Assembly (NCBI RefSeq): GCF_051401765.1
Contig: NC_135073.1
Location: 310,001 to 374,000 of the forward strand
From: Calliopsis andreniformis
Taxonomy: Eukaryota > Arthropoda > Insecta > Hymenoptera > Andrenidae
Direction of reading: 5' to 3'
Length of the DNA: 64,000 bases
Shown here one piece after another: positions 9,494 through 20,522 of this stretch. Every line of letters begins with the position of its first letter. Position 1 is the stretch's first letter. A model generated the notes under the pieces. It saw only the letters and a list, made by a program, of their open reading frames with translations. It did not search any database and was not told where the DNA came from. The translations under genes and the position numbers were made by a program.

Positions 9494-12400
9494 TCAGGGG
9501 GGACCAGCCCCACCTGTGGCTGGGGCGGCACGTAATCGCCGCCCCGCTGCCCGACGCGCCCCTCTTCTTTCTGCGCGAGCGGGGTCCGCGACCTCCCGCT
9601 CGCGCTCGTCCGCCTCCTTCCGGGTAATAATGTCCTCACAGAAGGAGGCGAACGCTTGCCAGGCGCCGCGATCGCCAGCGATCGCGGGTACCTCGGCTCG
9701 GAGGGAGAGGTCGCCACCCATCTCCCTCCGGAGCGCCCGCCTTTGAGCCGCAAAGGCGGGACACTCTTCCAGCGCGTGTTGCGCGGAGTCGTGCTCCGCG
9801 CCGCACTGGTGGCACATGGCCGTCGCCTCGGCACCTATTTTCGTCAGGTACTCCCCGAAGCATCCGTGCCCGGAGAGCACCTGTGTCATGCGGTAGGTGA
9901 GCCCACCATGCCTACGGTCCAGCCAGCTATCAAAGCTGGGCAGGACCGCCCCTACCGCCCGCTGTCGGTCGGCGCCGCTCCGCTGGAGCTGACGCCGCCA
10001 TATTTCGCGGGCGGATCTTTGGGACTGGCGCTTCATTTCTGTTTCGACCGTCGCGTCTGGCGGGGCGTATCCGTCCAGACGGAGGGCTTGCAGCCGCCGA
10101 TATAGATCGGCGTGTGCCTCCGCCTGGATGTCGAAGGGGACGACACCCGCCAGAACCGCCGCCGTTTCGTGGGGTAGGGTGCGGTAGCCACGCACGACCC
10201 GGATGGCCATTAGCCTCTGCACGCGGCGCAATTTGCGCCGCGCGCTCCGGCTGACCACCGGGCCGCGGGCCCACACGGGACATCCGTATAGGGCCATGGC
10301 CCGCACCACCCCAACATATAGGCGGCGTACCTTCTGGTTGGGTCCCCCTAGGTTGGGCAAGAGTCGGCCAAGCATGGTCGACGTCGCCACAACCCGGGGG
10401 ACCAGACGGTCGAAGTGTTCTTCGAAGCGCCAGCGGCTGTCGATTTCCAGGCCGAGGTACTTAAACCTTCCCCCGGCCTGGATGGGGGCATCACCCACCC
10501 AGACCCGAGCCTGAGGCGCACGCCGCGACAGAGGCAGCCCGTGAAACCAGACTACCTCCGTCTTTTGCGGCGAGATCCGGAGCCCCAAGGCTCGGATCCT
10601 GGCGACGACCAGTGCCACGGCCATCTCGGCCAGGCGGACAGTCCTCGTCCAATCCCTCCCCACGGCGACTATGAGCGTGTCGTCGGCGTAACAGACAACG
10701 CTCGCGCCGGTGGGGAGGGGCCCGCGGAGCACGGAGTCGTACCCCAGGTCCCATAGGAGTGGTCCTAACACAGAACCCTGAGGCACGCCCCGGCTGAGCA
10801 CCCTCCGCTGGGTGCCGTTCCGGCCCGGGAATTCGATTTCCCTGTCCCGCAGGTAATCCGACATCACGGCCTGGAGGTAGGGCGGCACCCCGTGTTCTCG
10901 GAGTGCCACCCTTATTGCCCCCCAGGGCAGGGAGTTAAATGCGTTGGCGATATCAAGACTGATCGCCAACGCAACCCCACCCTGGGAGACGGCCGTGTCC
11001 GTGAGGGATTTGACGTGATCGATCGCGTCGAGCGTCGATCTTCCCCCACGGAAGCCGAACTGACAGTCGGCTATGCCGGGACCGTCACGGGACACCGCCT
11101 CCTCGAGTCGGCGAGCGAGCACACGCTCGAACAATTTGCCGACTTCGTCGAGGAGGCATATGGGCCGGTACGCGGAGGATGAATCCGCGGGCTTGCCTTT
11201 CTTCGGGACGAGGACCATCCGCCCTCGCTTCCACAGAAGCGGTATCCGCCCCGACTGCAGACAGCCATTAAATAGGCTTAGCAGTCGGGGCCCGAGGACG
11301 CGCAGTCACCTTTTTAAGGCACGTCCGGGCACTCCGTCCGGGCCGGGGGCGGTGTCGCGCACCCCTAGGCGACGGACGGCGGCAGCGAGCTCCCCTTGCG
11401 TGACCTCCAATTCGGCGGACCAGGTGGTCGGGTCCGCCGGCTCCGGCGGCCGTGGCTCCTCCGGATCTACCGGAAAGAGTGTGTCCACGACACGCCGGAG
11501 AATAGGGGGGTCGAGACTCGCCGTGACCGGGGGCGCCGCAGGGCGTAATCGCCCTAAGACGATCCTATACGGTCGCCCCCATGGGTCACGGTCTAGCGAG
11601 TCTAGGAGCTCGCGCCAGGCCTCGGACTTGGCCTTTTTGATGGCCGCCTGGAGGGCCACCGTTGCCTCTCGGTAGCCCTCGTATAGCGTTTGTTCCCTCG
11701 CGACGTCGCGGTTGGCACGTCTGCGGGCCCTGGTGAAACGGCGTCGGGCCGCCACCCTTGCAGCACGCAAGGCGGCGATTTCGCCCGACCACCAGTACAC
11801 GGCCCGCTTGCGAGGCTTTCCGGTCCGGGGCATGGCGGCGTCGCAGACCGCCGCCAGAGACTCCCGGAACCATACTGCCTCGCTGTCGACGTCCGCGACG
11901 GGCCCAGCCGGCGGCTCCGGCCAGGCCATCGCGAGGGAGGCGGCCATCAGCGCGTCCTCGTCCATCTTCTTGGCGGCCCATCTGCAGGGTGGCTGTCCGC
12001 CCCTGGGGCGACGGGCTGGGTGGGGGTTTTCGGCGGAGATGTGCATCAGCACATGGAGGTGGTCGCTAAGCGTCTCCACCTCCTCCGCCACCCTCCACCC
12101 GGTGACACAGCGCGCGGCGCAGGGCGTCGCCCATGATAGGTCAACTATCGATTCGCCCTGCCACCGTACGCATGTGCTTGCAGAGCCCCTGTTGAGGAGT
12201 AGGAGCCCCGCGCCCGCCGCCCATTCCAGCACCGTTTGTCCCCTCGCGTCTGTCCCGGGACAACCCCAAGCCGTAGACTTGGCATTGAAGTCGCCCAGGA
12301 CTAAGGTGCGGCTGACTGGAGAGCGGGACACGACGTCCCTGACCTCGTCCAGCAGCCGCTCGAACGCCGCGAGGGGGGCACTGGGCGGGGCGTAAATGCC

Positions 12401-12659
12401 TACCACCGCTAGGCCGCCGTAAGTTGCCGCGACGTATCCGCGGCCGTGCGCAAACGCGCAGAGGGCCGCGGCGCCGTCGGTGATTATCGCGACGGAGCCA
12501 AGGTCGTCGCCCGCCCAATTTGGGCGGTCGAGGACGCGGTATGGCTCCGCCGCGACTGCCAACCCCACACCAAGCTCGGCCAACGTCTGCTGCAGAAGGT
12601 CCTGCGACGCGGCCGAGTGGTTGAGGTTGGCTTGCAGAATTTTGGGCCGTGGGGGTGAA
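9494..12659 (-). pseudogene. LINE ORF2: endonuclease and reverse transcriptase, one premature stop
   Basis: This ORF2 encodes the enzyme that nicks the target and copies the LINE RNA into DNA. The N-terminal half (12659-11309) has the endonuclease signature GDFNAKSTAWG and an SDH-type C-terminal motif. The reverse transcriptase (11218-9494) has YRPICLLDEVGKLFERVL, FGFRGGRSTLDAI, SLDIANAFNSLPW, GVPQGSVLGPLLW and the YADD catalytic box. A cysteine/histidine motif (CHQCG ... HALEEC) is near the C-terminus. The halves are in one frame and split only by TGA at 11306-11308, where the context suggests an Arg CGA changed to TGA. No ATG is present near the start. The frame is the same as ORF1, from which it is separated by the ORF1 stop, so translation may depend on reinitiation or readthrough. 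Confidence 0.88.
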
Positions 12660-12661
12660 CT

Positions 12662-15205
12662 TTAGGCCGTGTCCATGGCCTCCCCACGGCCGGATCCTGC
12701 TTCCTTCGTTTTGGGCTCATCTGCCCGGGTGTTCTCCGCTGGTTGCGGGTCCGTCTCCCTCGGTGCCGAGGCGGCCGGACCAACTTGGCCGGACGCCCCG
12801 GTTGTTGGGGGAGGTTTCCTCCCTCGTCGCGGCGGTGGCGGCGCGCAGGCTTTGGCGCCCAGCCGATGGTTGGCTGGGCGGCCCAGGTCAGTGCACACCG
12901 GGCACTTCGGCGGGGCCGAGCAGTGCCGCGCCATGTGCTCGGTGCTACCGCATGTGTAGCACCTGGCGCGGCGGTCTGCGTCGACTGGACACTTCTGCTG
13001 CACGTGCCCCAGCTCAAGACATTTATAGCACCGCTGGGGACGTGCAGCCAGTGCTTCGACCCTCGCCGAGGTCCAGCCGACCCTTATGCGCCCGGCGGCC
13101 ATGAGTTTGTTCATGGCCGCGACTGGACACCTAAGCCAAACGGTGCCTAGCCCGGACGCGGATCGGCGGACAATGCCGGTGCGCACTTCCTCTGTGCGGC
13201 AACCGGCTGTACCTGCGACGGCGGCCGCCACCGCCTCCGCGGTCACGGACTCGTCCAGGCCGCTTATGCGCGCTTCGGTGCATTTTACGGGCCTGGACAC
13301 TTTGACCTCCAGAATGGAGGACCCCGTGCGGCCCTTTCGGTATTTGATTTCGGATATACCGACGTCATGCAGGCGTACGCCCGCCACCGCGCGCGCCATG
13401 ACCTCAGCGTAGGTCATGGCGCTGTCAGGGGGCAGGGTCAGGCTGACCGCTGCCCGTTTTGGTGCGCGGGGCGGACGTACGCGCGGCGCCTTCTTGGGCG
13501 CATTGGCTTGTGGCGCGGGAGCAGCGCGCGCGCGCTCCGCGGCCGTCGCCCTCCGCCTCTCCTTCCTGCCGACAACCTTTGACCAGGTGTCGGCAGTAGT
13601 ACCGGAGGAGGCGGGAGCAGCCGGCTTTGGGCCGGGCTGAGGCGGATGTGCGGTCGCGGCGGCCTTGCCGCGGCGCTGGCTGCGGGTCCTCGGAGCTGTC
13701 GCAGTGGGCGGCTTTGAGTTCTTCGGTGCCGCCTTCTTCTTGGGTGCCGCCGGAGGTGCAACAGCGCGGGCGACAGGAGGGGCGGCGCGGCGTGTCGCAG
13801 CTGGAGGGACAGCGGCCTTATGGACCGCTGCCTCCCTTTCCTTTTTCCTCTGCCGCCTTGCCCGCCTCTTTTGTGTGGCGGTCATCCCGCCCGCAACGGG
13901 CGCGGCCGCAGGTGGACGCGGGGGCGCCGCAGGTGGTCGCGCGGGTGCCGCAGCTGGAACGGGGCACGGTTTGTTGCGCGGCGCCTGTGCAGGGCGTGCC
14001 CGCGAGACATCGGCGTAGGTCGCCGGTTTGCGTGCGGGATGTGGAGGAGGTGGAGGTGGCGGTGGCGCGCCCAAGCGGGCCGCAAGTCTCTCCTCCATCT
14101 CGCCGCAGAGGCGGCGTATCAGGCCCTCAACTCCGGCGAGCGGGTCCTGGCGAGGCGGGTCTGGTGGTGGTCCCGCTGAACCGCGGGTGACGGGCCGCTG
14201 CCTGTGGACCCTCGGCGATGGAGGCGCCGGAGGTGTTGGAGGCGTCGGAGGCCGCGATGGCGGCGGCGGAGGTAGCGGAGCCGGAGGAGCTTTTTCCGTC
14301 GGCGGCGACGACGAGCGGCGAGCTGGGGATGTGCGGCCCATAAGTCGGGCCTCCAGCTCGACGACGCGCGTATTGAGCCGCGCCACGGCACGCTCCAGCT
14401 CAGCCTCACGGTCGGAGACCTTGGCGCGCTTGGCTTGCTCCACCGCGGCCTGGCGGATGGTTAGTGCCGCGACGCGCAGCTGGCGCACCATCGACCCCTT
14501 CAGGTGGTTGGAGCACTTGGCCACCTTAAGGATGGTCTCCGACTCCTCGAAGATCCGAGCGCCCAGGTCGGTAGACGGGGCGTGCCGCATCTCTTCGGCG
14601 AGCTCGTCCTCGCGGATGGGCACGCAGGATTTCGAGATGGGCGGCGCCATGACCGTGGGGTCCTCGGCCTCCATTTCTTCCTTCAGCTGACGCTCCTGCA
14701 GCGTCAGCTGAATTAATTGGCGCTTTGCCTCCGCGAGACCCACATACTCCCCGGTGGTCGGGGGACGACCACGCTTTTTACCCGCTGGTTGTGGGGCTCG
14801 GGACAATCTGACCGAGCGGATGGAACCCGCCGAGCTGGCGGAATCCCACCCGTCATCGTCGGTCAGGCCCGCAGAGGCGGACCGCCACGTTGACTTTTTG
14901 CGGCTGCGGCCGGTGCTTGTTCCCGGCAGCCGCTCTAGACGCACCACAGGGCGCGCGAGGATCACCTCGCTAACGACCCTGGGTGCGTTGTGCGCCGAAG
15001 CAGACGCCGGGACAGACGATCTGCCTGACCCGGACGCCTCTTCACCAGTCGCGGTGCTGAACGCAGTGGCCCGGTGGTCCACCACTGCGTTCTCCCGGTA
15101 GTCGGTTAACGACGCGGGGGAGCCCGGTCGGCCACTCCCATCCGCGCCGGTACTGGGGGATCCGACGCCCCCTGCACCGTAAACGTTGTTTCCTGTCGTT
15201 GTCAT
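12662..15205 (-). CDS. LINE ORF1: Gag-like RNA-binding protein
   Basis: An intact 847-codon frame encodes the element's nucleic-acid-binding protein, which packages the LINE RNA. Residues about 140-270 are rich in charged heptads (for example QERQLKEEME and LNTRVVELEARL) and look like coiled coil. The middle is proline/alanine-rich with long Pro runs. The C-terminal quarter has three CCHC-type knuckles starting CYKCLELGH, CYTCGSTEH and CPVCTDLG. Three knuckles in tandem are usual for the R1 clade. It ends at TAA 12662-12664, directly before ORF2. Confidence 0.9.
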   Translation of the reverse strand: MTTTGNNVYGAGGVGSPSTGADGSGRPGSPASLTDYRENAVVDHRATAFSTATGEEASGSGRSSVPASASAHNAPRVVSEVILARPVVRLERLPGTSTGRSRKKSTWRSASAGLTDDDGWDSASSAGSIRSVRLSRAPQPAGKKRGRPPTTGEYVGLAEAKRQLIQLTLQERQLKEEMEAEDPTVMAPPISKSCVPIREDELAEEMRHAPSTDLGARIFEESETILKVAKCSNHLKGSMVRQLRVAALTIRQAAVEQAKRAKVSDREAELERAVARLNTRVVELEARLMGRTSPARRSSSPPTEKAPPAPLPPPPPSRPPTPPTPPAPPSPRVHRQRPVTRGSAGPPPDPPRQDPLAGVEGLIRRLCGEMEERLAARLGAPPPPPPPPHPARKPATYADVSRARPAQAPRNKPCPVPAAAPARPPAAPPRPPAAAPVAGGMTATQKRRARRQRKKEREAAVHKAAVPPAATRRAAPPVARAVAPPAAPKKKAAPKNSKPPTATAPRTRSQRRGKAAATAHPPQPGPKPAAPASSGTTADTWSKVVGRKERRRATAAERARAAPAPQANAPKKAPRVRPPRAPKRAAVSLTLPPDSAMTYAEVMARAVAGVRLHDVGISEIKYRKGRTGSSILEVKVSRPVKCTEARISGLDESVTAEAVAAAVAGTAGCRTEEVRTGIVRRSASGLGTVWLRCPVAAMNKLMAAGRIRVGWTSARVEALAARPQRCYKCLELGHVQQKCPVDADRRARCYTCGSTEHMARHCSAPPKCPVCTDLGRPANHRLGAKACAPPPPRRGRKPPPTTGASGQVGPAASAPRETDPQPAENTRADEPKTKEAGSGRGEAMDTA

Positions 15206-15546
15206 ACCGCATTACCGATACCCTCTTGCGGGTGGGCCCGTACCCTTAACGCCCGTCTAACGTGCCGAAGTCGTCATCGATTTTCCATCCCGTTGCCAGC
15301 TCACCGCGTTCGTCCTCCGCGTCCAGCAAATTGGCACTCGCAAGCGAGTACCAACTACTGGGGCGGAGGTCCAGGGACCCCACGTGGAGGTGCGGTGAGT
15401 GGTCTTGAGCCAGTCGGGCCCCCAACTTCGCCGAAATTCCCCTCAGCTGGCGAGCAAGCTCGTCAGGGTGTTGGTAGAACATCAGCTCCATCGGAGTTCT
15501 CGCCAAGGCAGACGTGCCCGGACGAGACCCTTCCAGCCCTCGTGTC

Positions 15547-15563
15547 CCCAACTGTAATTCAAC

Positions 15564-15566
<3 letters not shown>
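15547..15566. repeat. 20-bp target site duplication, right copy, abutting a second LINE end
   Basis: This exact copy of 8955-8974 closes the first LINE at its 5' end and is followed without a gap by the oligo(T) of a second, truncated copy. The same 20 bases therefore precede both poly(A) ends. Confidence 0.85.
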
Positions 15567-15598
<32 letters not shown>

Positions 15599-16390
15599 GT
15601 GGAGAAATGCCTAACGCACACCCCGGGATGGGGGAGTCCCGGGGTAGTGTGGGGCTTGCACCCACTAAAACTCCACGGTGGCCATCTTCAGCGCATTAGG
15701 GGGGACTCCGGGAACTCTTTCGAAAACTACCGGAGTCCCCCGCGCTTCCCTCCGCCGCTACCAGCGCGGCGGAGTTCCTTCTTCTGTGGGGAGTGTAACC
15801 TCCCCACGTGGCCGCGGACGCCTCGCGCAACGCGCCCAGCGCCCGCGACCACTTCGTTTTCCCTTTTGGGATTGGCGCCGCCGAGAGGGCCACACCCTCG
15901 ACGACGCCCCTTCTGGGCCTTTGACAGGAGGCCACCGGGTCCCCAACCCGGTGACCTCAGGCCCTGGCGGCCCCGCGCATGGCTTGCGGGCTCAGTGACC
16001 GAGCCCGCAGCCAAGACTTAGCGCGGGGGCCGCCTGTTGGTGCCGGGCGGATAACGTTTCCGCCCGGCCGAGAGACGCGCGGACAGAGTCAGGGGGGACC
16101 AGCCCCACCTGTGGCTGGGGCGGCACGTAATCGCCGCCCCGCTGCCCGACGCGCCCCTCTTCTTTCTGCGCGAGCGGGGTCCGCGACCTCCCGCTCGCGC
16201 TCGTCCGCCTCCTTCCGGGTAATAATGTCCTCACAGAAGGAGGCGAACGCTTGCCAGGCGCCGCGATCGCCAGCGATCGCGGGTACCTCGGCTCGGAGGG
16301 AGAGGTCGCCACCCATCTCCCTCCGGAGCGCCCGCCTTTGAGCCGCAAAGGCGGGACACTCTTCCAGCGCGTGTTGCGCGGAGTCCTGCT
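15567..16390 (-). mobile_element. 5'-truncated second copy of the R1-type LINE
   Basis: Oligo(T) (15567-15595) and the following sequence match 8975-9790 closely in the same orientation, covering the 3' UTR and the last part of ORF2. Similarity stops near 16390, followed by a G-rich junction. Differences from the first copy are few, so both insertions are recent. It encodes no complete protein. Confidence 0.9.
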
Positions 16391-16399
16391 CGGAGTCCT

Positions 16400-16436
16400 G
16401 GGGGGTGGTGGGGGGGGGGGGGGGGGGGGGGGGGGG
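16400..16436 (+). repeat. Poly(G) tract
   Basis: GGGGGTGGTG is followed by 27 uninterrupted G. It lies where the arginine/glycine-coding exon of family A would be, just before the conserved AATTATAAATTATTATAATT. It may be an expanded glycine-codon run. Tracts like this can form G-quadruplexes and are prone to length errors in assemblies. Confidence 0.85.
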
Positions 16437-17525
16437 ATTTAATTATAAATTATTATAATTAAAAAGTAAACATATTAAATTAATGTATTTTTAGCAATGT
16501 CTTCTTTTATTTTGTATATATCCAGACCTAACCCAGACCTAACCCAGACCTAAGAACATATAAATATTATAAACAATTTATATTCTTTATTTTTAGTTTA
16601 TTATTGCATGTAGAATCGCTCTTTCTCGATTGTATCAGCTTGTACATAAACTTGTTTTAATTTAATTTTTCATACAAAATACACAGAGAATGTCATCGTT
16701 TCATCTTTAAACTCATCCCTCAAAATTTCATAAGAAGTTTTGAAGATCTCACCGAATAATCTCCTTCCGAGTCGAAACGTGAAAATATCTATAATATCAA
16801 AAAGGCTGCTTGTGCCGTGTTGCGCTTGCCGAAGCGTTTCAAGCTTCTTTCCGAATCTTTCCGAAGCCGTCCGAAGCAGTCCGAACCGCCGAGCTCACTT
16901 TCTGTTCGAACCTTACAATGTCACTCGGAATGACTTTTCATGGGACTTCTTGTGGGACATGAACGAAACACGCAGCTCGTATAGTTGCATGTGTAGTAGT
17001 GCGTCAAATTCTGGAAACTCGCGTGCCAACTCAGGGCAGCACGGGCCTCCTGATTAGGCGCTGCCTGGTGTGTTCAAGTGGAACTAAACTTGTCAGTTTT
17101 TTACTCTGTTTTATCTCTAACCTGGCAAAAAGCACTGCCAAATCGCGCTGACGCTTTACGTCCTTATATTGGAAGGTTTTGAGCTGGAAAAGGGCTCATT
17201 CGATAGAGGAAGGATCAATCTAGCCCGCGCTGGTCATGATTTCGCTCAGAACAATCTCTAAATTAGCTAAAAATGCTTAGATTTCATGGCTGTGAATTTG
17301 TCGATTTTTGCTTTACTTTGAACACTCATATTACTGAACATCAGCAGAATCTGATTAAATAATGACCAGCGCGGGCTAGATTGAACCTTCCTCTATCGAA
17401 TGAGTCCTTTTCCATCTCAAAATCTTTCAATATAAGGACGTAAAGCGTCAGCGCGTAAACCTATGTTTTTGCCTAATTTTGTCGGTAATGTCACCGCCCT
17501 GACATATCTGATCCTAGGCCCTTAA
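16437..17525 (+). mobile_element. Family A repeat, copy 2 (5'-truncated)
   Basis: It matches the reverse complement of 962-2045 along its length: the 3' end of the RGG exon, the telomere-like tract, the CTTCGGA-type segment, the hairpin (about 17140-17455) and the end ATCCTAGGCCCTTAA at 17525. The gene part is missing because a truncated LINE and poly(G) replace it. Confidence 0.9.
16522..16553 (-). repeat. Telomere-like tract in family A copy 2
   Basis: Almost three units of the complement CCCAGACCTAA are found (CCAGACCTAA followed by two full units). Confidence 0.9.
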
Positions 17526-18774
17526 GCCCTTTTAAGGGCCGACTTAAATTTGATTAACTGTACAATTGTTTTTTGAAACCCTTCTCTTAGCCACCTAATC
17601 CGGACCCTGTTAGATCCCTGAATTCAGCGATTCTAACACATGATTTAATGGTTTTTGCACTCATAGCACAACAAAGCACCCTTCCTTGAATTAGCACAAT
17701 ATCGTGGAAATGCGATTTTCCTCAATTTAACACTTCTTGAAGGCGTAAAGTGTAATTTTCGTTGTGCACCCGTTTTGACACAAAAATAGTTCAATGATTT
17801 GCCGTTAGCAGCGTTGATGGTATATCTCAATCAATTTGGTCATATTACCATCAGCATCGATGAAAATACAGATCAGTCGGTAAATGTAATCTAGAATTTG
17901 ACAGCTGAATGGCGTATTCATCCAATACACGAAGGCAGACGCAAGAAAGGCTTAGTTGCCAAAACTATTGAAAGTTTGGTCACGCTGTTGCCACATATAT
18001 ATATATATATGTACATATTACAATTCTGCCCATTAGGAAAATCGAACGAATCCAACTCCAGCCGAGATTTTAATTCTTACTAATAAGGGAACATCGCGAG
18101 GTGAAAGTCTCCGATTTTGATGAAACTTTGTAGGATTGTAGAATAACCGAAAATATTCGAGACATATTTTTTTTATTGCTTCTAGTTCATCTACAGGGTG
18201 TGAAAACCACCCCCAAAGTTGGGGGTGGAAAACATATTTTGTTTAATATCTCCAAAACTAGTACGTGTAGCAAAATGATATACATGAGGCGATTGTGTAT
18301 TTTTGAACGACGAATCCACCTATTTAAACAGTTTTTAAAAACATCAGTTTGTTTAAAAAATAGTATATTGTCGTTGTTTTCACCGATTACATGCTGATCG
18401 ATCGTTTTGCAAATTTGTATGCAAATACTATGAACCAAAACACAAAATACGGCGAAAATAGAATTTTGAATGTTTACGTTATAAACAAAATAATAGAATT
18501 CGTAGTTAGACTACATTTTGTGCGAAATTGGGCCCTGAAACGAGTGGTTTTACGAAAAATATATACCCCTATAATGTTTTTGTTATTATATTATGATACA
18601 TGTCGTTTATTGTTCACTAAATGTATAAATAATAACATTGCTAATGAATACTCGCAACGTCTTGCACTCGTTGCAAACAGCACGAGAGGTTCACTGTGAG
18701 TGACCCTTGCATCGATGAAAATGTAACAAGTAAAGATGGTTTACAAATCATTATTCTTCAATAGTTATTATTTA
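17526..18774. other. No recognised gene; one short perfect palindrome
   Basis: The stretch is AT-rich. At 18207-18228 lies CCACCCCCAA-AG-TTGGGGGTGG, with ten-base arms that pair perfectly. Open frames at 18187-18699 show no domain I recognise. An (AT)n run lies at about 17996-18012. Confidence 0.5.
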
Positions 18775-19154
18775 CTATAAACCAGGCTTCGGAATTAACT
18801 GCTCTTTTCGGCCGATTTTCGAAAACGACGCCTCCTTTCTCCCTCGTACGTCACTTCTCTCCGCGGCGGCCCTAGTGCTCGGAAGGCCTCAGGCGCGTGC
18901 CACAAGAATCGCGCGTCAGGAGATACCACTGACAAAACAAAAACGCATCAACAATAGTACCTCACAGTACGTCTCGAACCACCGAGGTAGTCAGACGTGT
19001 CGCGTGTTGAGCGGTGTTTACAAACGTAGACCTACATATATAGTGATACACAGTGCTTACAATCATACGACCTCTTCGCATATAATACGCAAGCGTACAA
19101 GATCGCCTAAACTACAAATTCGCTGCTTACGCAGCGTATAAATAATATAGTAAG

Positions 19155-20477
19155 ATGGCTTCCTCTGAGTACAGGAGTAGCCAATTGAATGATAATACCA
19201 TCAACGTTTCTGCACAACCCAATCAAATGGACAAATCGTACGCAAATGCCACATCTTCAGTTGTATACCCGTCAAAAGACCAAGCAATAGTTATAGAATC
19301 AAAAGAAGGAATAACCATTAAGGAATATATCAGTAAAATAGCCACACTAACCAATGCTAATAACATTAGATTTGTCTCTCGAATATCAAACAATCGAATA
19401 TGTATCTTCTTTGCAACTAAACAAATAGCCGAACATATCACTACCAACCACAAAACTATAAACATCAAAGACATAACAGTGTCAATCAGATCACTCATCA
19501 ACAAATACAAACGTGTAATTATTTCAAACGTATGTCCCATTATTCCACACGAAACTGTTGAAGCTGAACTTAGGAAAAGAGACATTAAGATGACAACGAA
19601 ACTATCATATTTAAGAGCAGGTATGACAGAACCAGGTTTCTCACACATTATGAGTTTTCGCAGACAAGTGTACATTGACCCCGACGACGAACATAAACTT
19701 CCTGAATCGATCCCAATAAATTACGATAGTACAATGTATCGGATTTACATCTCTACTGATAATATGATATGTTTTACTTGCAAGCAAGAAGGACATATCG
19801 CTAGTCATTGTCCTAAAAACACACCTGTTGTGGCAGAAAAGACCATCGAAAATCCTAATGAAAAAGACACAGAATCATTAATGGATAAGGGACCACTCGA
19901 CCAAATGGAACTGGAGCCAATTCAGCCTACTCCCAGTACAAGTGAAGTTACTGCATATCATCAACTAACACGTACAGAAAACAAAAATGTTAATTCATTT
20001 AATAAAAGACCGTTATCCTCCGGTTCCAGCATCTCGTCAGTATCGACACATACATTAGCAACCGAGGTAAATGAATATTCCACGAATCAATATCAGCTAA
20101 AGAAAAAGAATAAAATTCGAAAAATAGATAATAACGAAACTAAATCCACACAAGAAGTAGCCAAAATTAAAACAGTAGAAGAGCTGATCTCCCCTATTGA
20201 AGATGAAATTGAATCATCTCCAGAAAAATTTGTACTGAATTACGATCAGTTTAAAAACTTTATTGAAAACTCTTTTGGCTCAAATGACCCAATTATCATA
20301 GCAAAAGATTATACAGATAACATACAAGCATTAATTGATATGATGAAGGATACATATAAAAATCTAACCGAAAGATCGATCAAAGGCAAGTTCACCCGAA
20401 TTATCAAGAAACTTAAAAATTCATTAACAGATATAAAGTCATACACTGAAGAATCGGAATTAGACACATCTGATTAA
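19155..20477 (+). CDS. I-type LINE ORF1: Gag-like protein
   Basis: An intact 440-residue frame starts at ATG 19155. It encodes the RNA-binding structural protein of the element. Residues about 55-190 resemble the RNA-recognition-like fold of LINE ORF1 proteins, and a CCHC knuckle, CFTCKQEGHIASHC, sits at about residue 207. The C-terminal part is charged and low in complexity. ORF2 follows after 45 bp. Confidence 0.85.
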   Translation: MASSEYRSSQLNDNTINVSAQPNQMDKSYANATSSVVYPSKDQAIVIESKEGITIKEYISKIATLTNANNIRFVSRISNNRICIFFATKQIAEHITTNHKTINIKDITVSIRSLINKYKRVIISNVCPIIPHETVEAELRKRDIKMTTKLSYLRAGMTEPGFSHIMSFRRQVYIDPDDEHKLPESIPINYDSTMYRIYISTDNMICFTCKQEGHIASHCPKNTPVVAEKTIENPNEKDTESLMDKGPLDQMELEPIQPTPSTSEVTAYHQLTRTENKNVNSFNKRPLSSGSSISSVSTHTLATEVNEYSTNQYQLKKKNKIRKIDNNETKSTQEVAKIKTVEELISPIEDEIESSPEKFVLNYDQFKNFIENSFGSNDPIIIAKDYTDNIQALIDMMKDTYKNLTERSIKGKFTRIIKKLKNSLTDIKSYTEESELDTSD

Positions 20478-20522
20478 TTATCGTAAACAACAAAATATTT
20501 ATACATAGATATTTAGCCTAAT

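Larger units (their letters stand above)
8975..15546 (-). mobile_element. Near-intact R1-clade-like LINE
   Basis: The element lies on the minus strand: poly(A) (oligo T 8975-9001), 3' UTR to 9493, ORF2 (9494-12659), ORF1 (12662-15205) and a 5' UTR to 15546. It is very GC-rich against an AT-rich background. Three CCHC knuckles in ORF1, an apurinic-type endonuclease, the reverse-transcriptase signature DIANAFNSLPW, absence of RNase H and a C-terminal C-x2-C-H-C motif fit the R1 clade. A perfect 20-bp duplication flanks it. One in-frame TGA in ORF2 is the only break I see, so insertion is probably young. Confidence 0.9.

Noticed and set aside
13627..14690. Plus-strand open frames of up to about 220 codons across the GC-rich LINE
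   Set aside because: They are frame shadows of the minus-strand ORF1 in GC-rich DNA.
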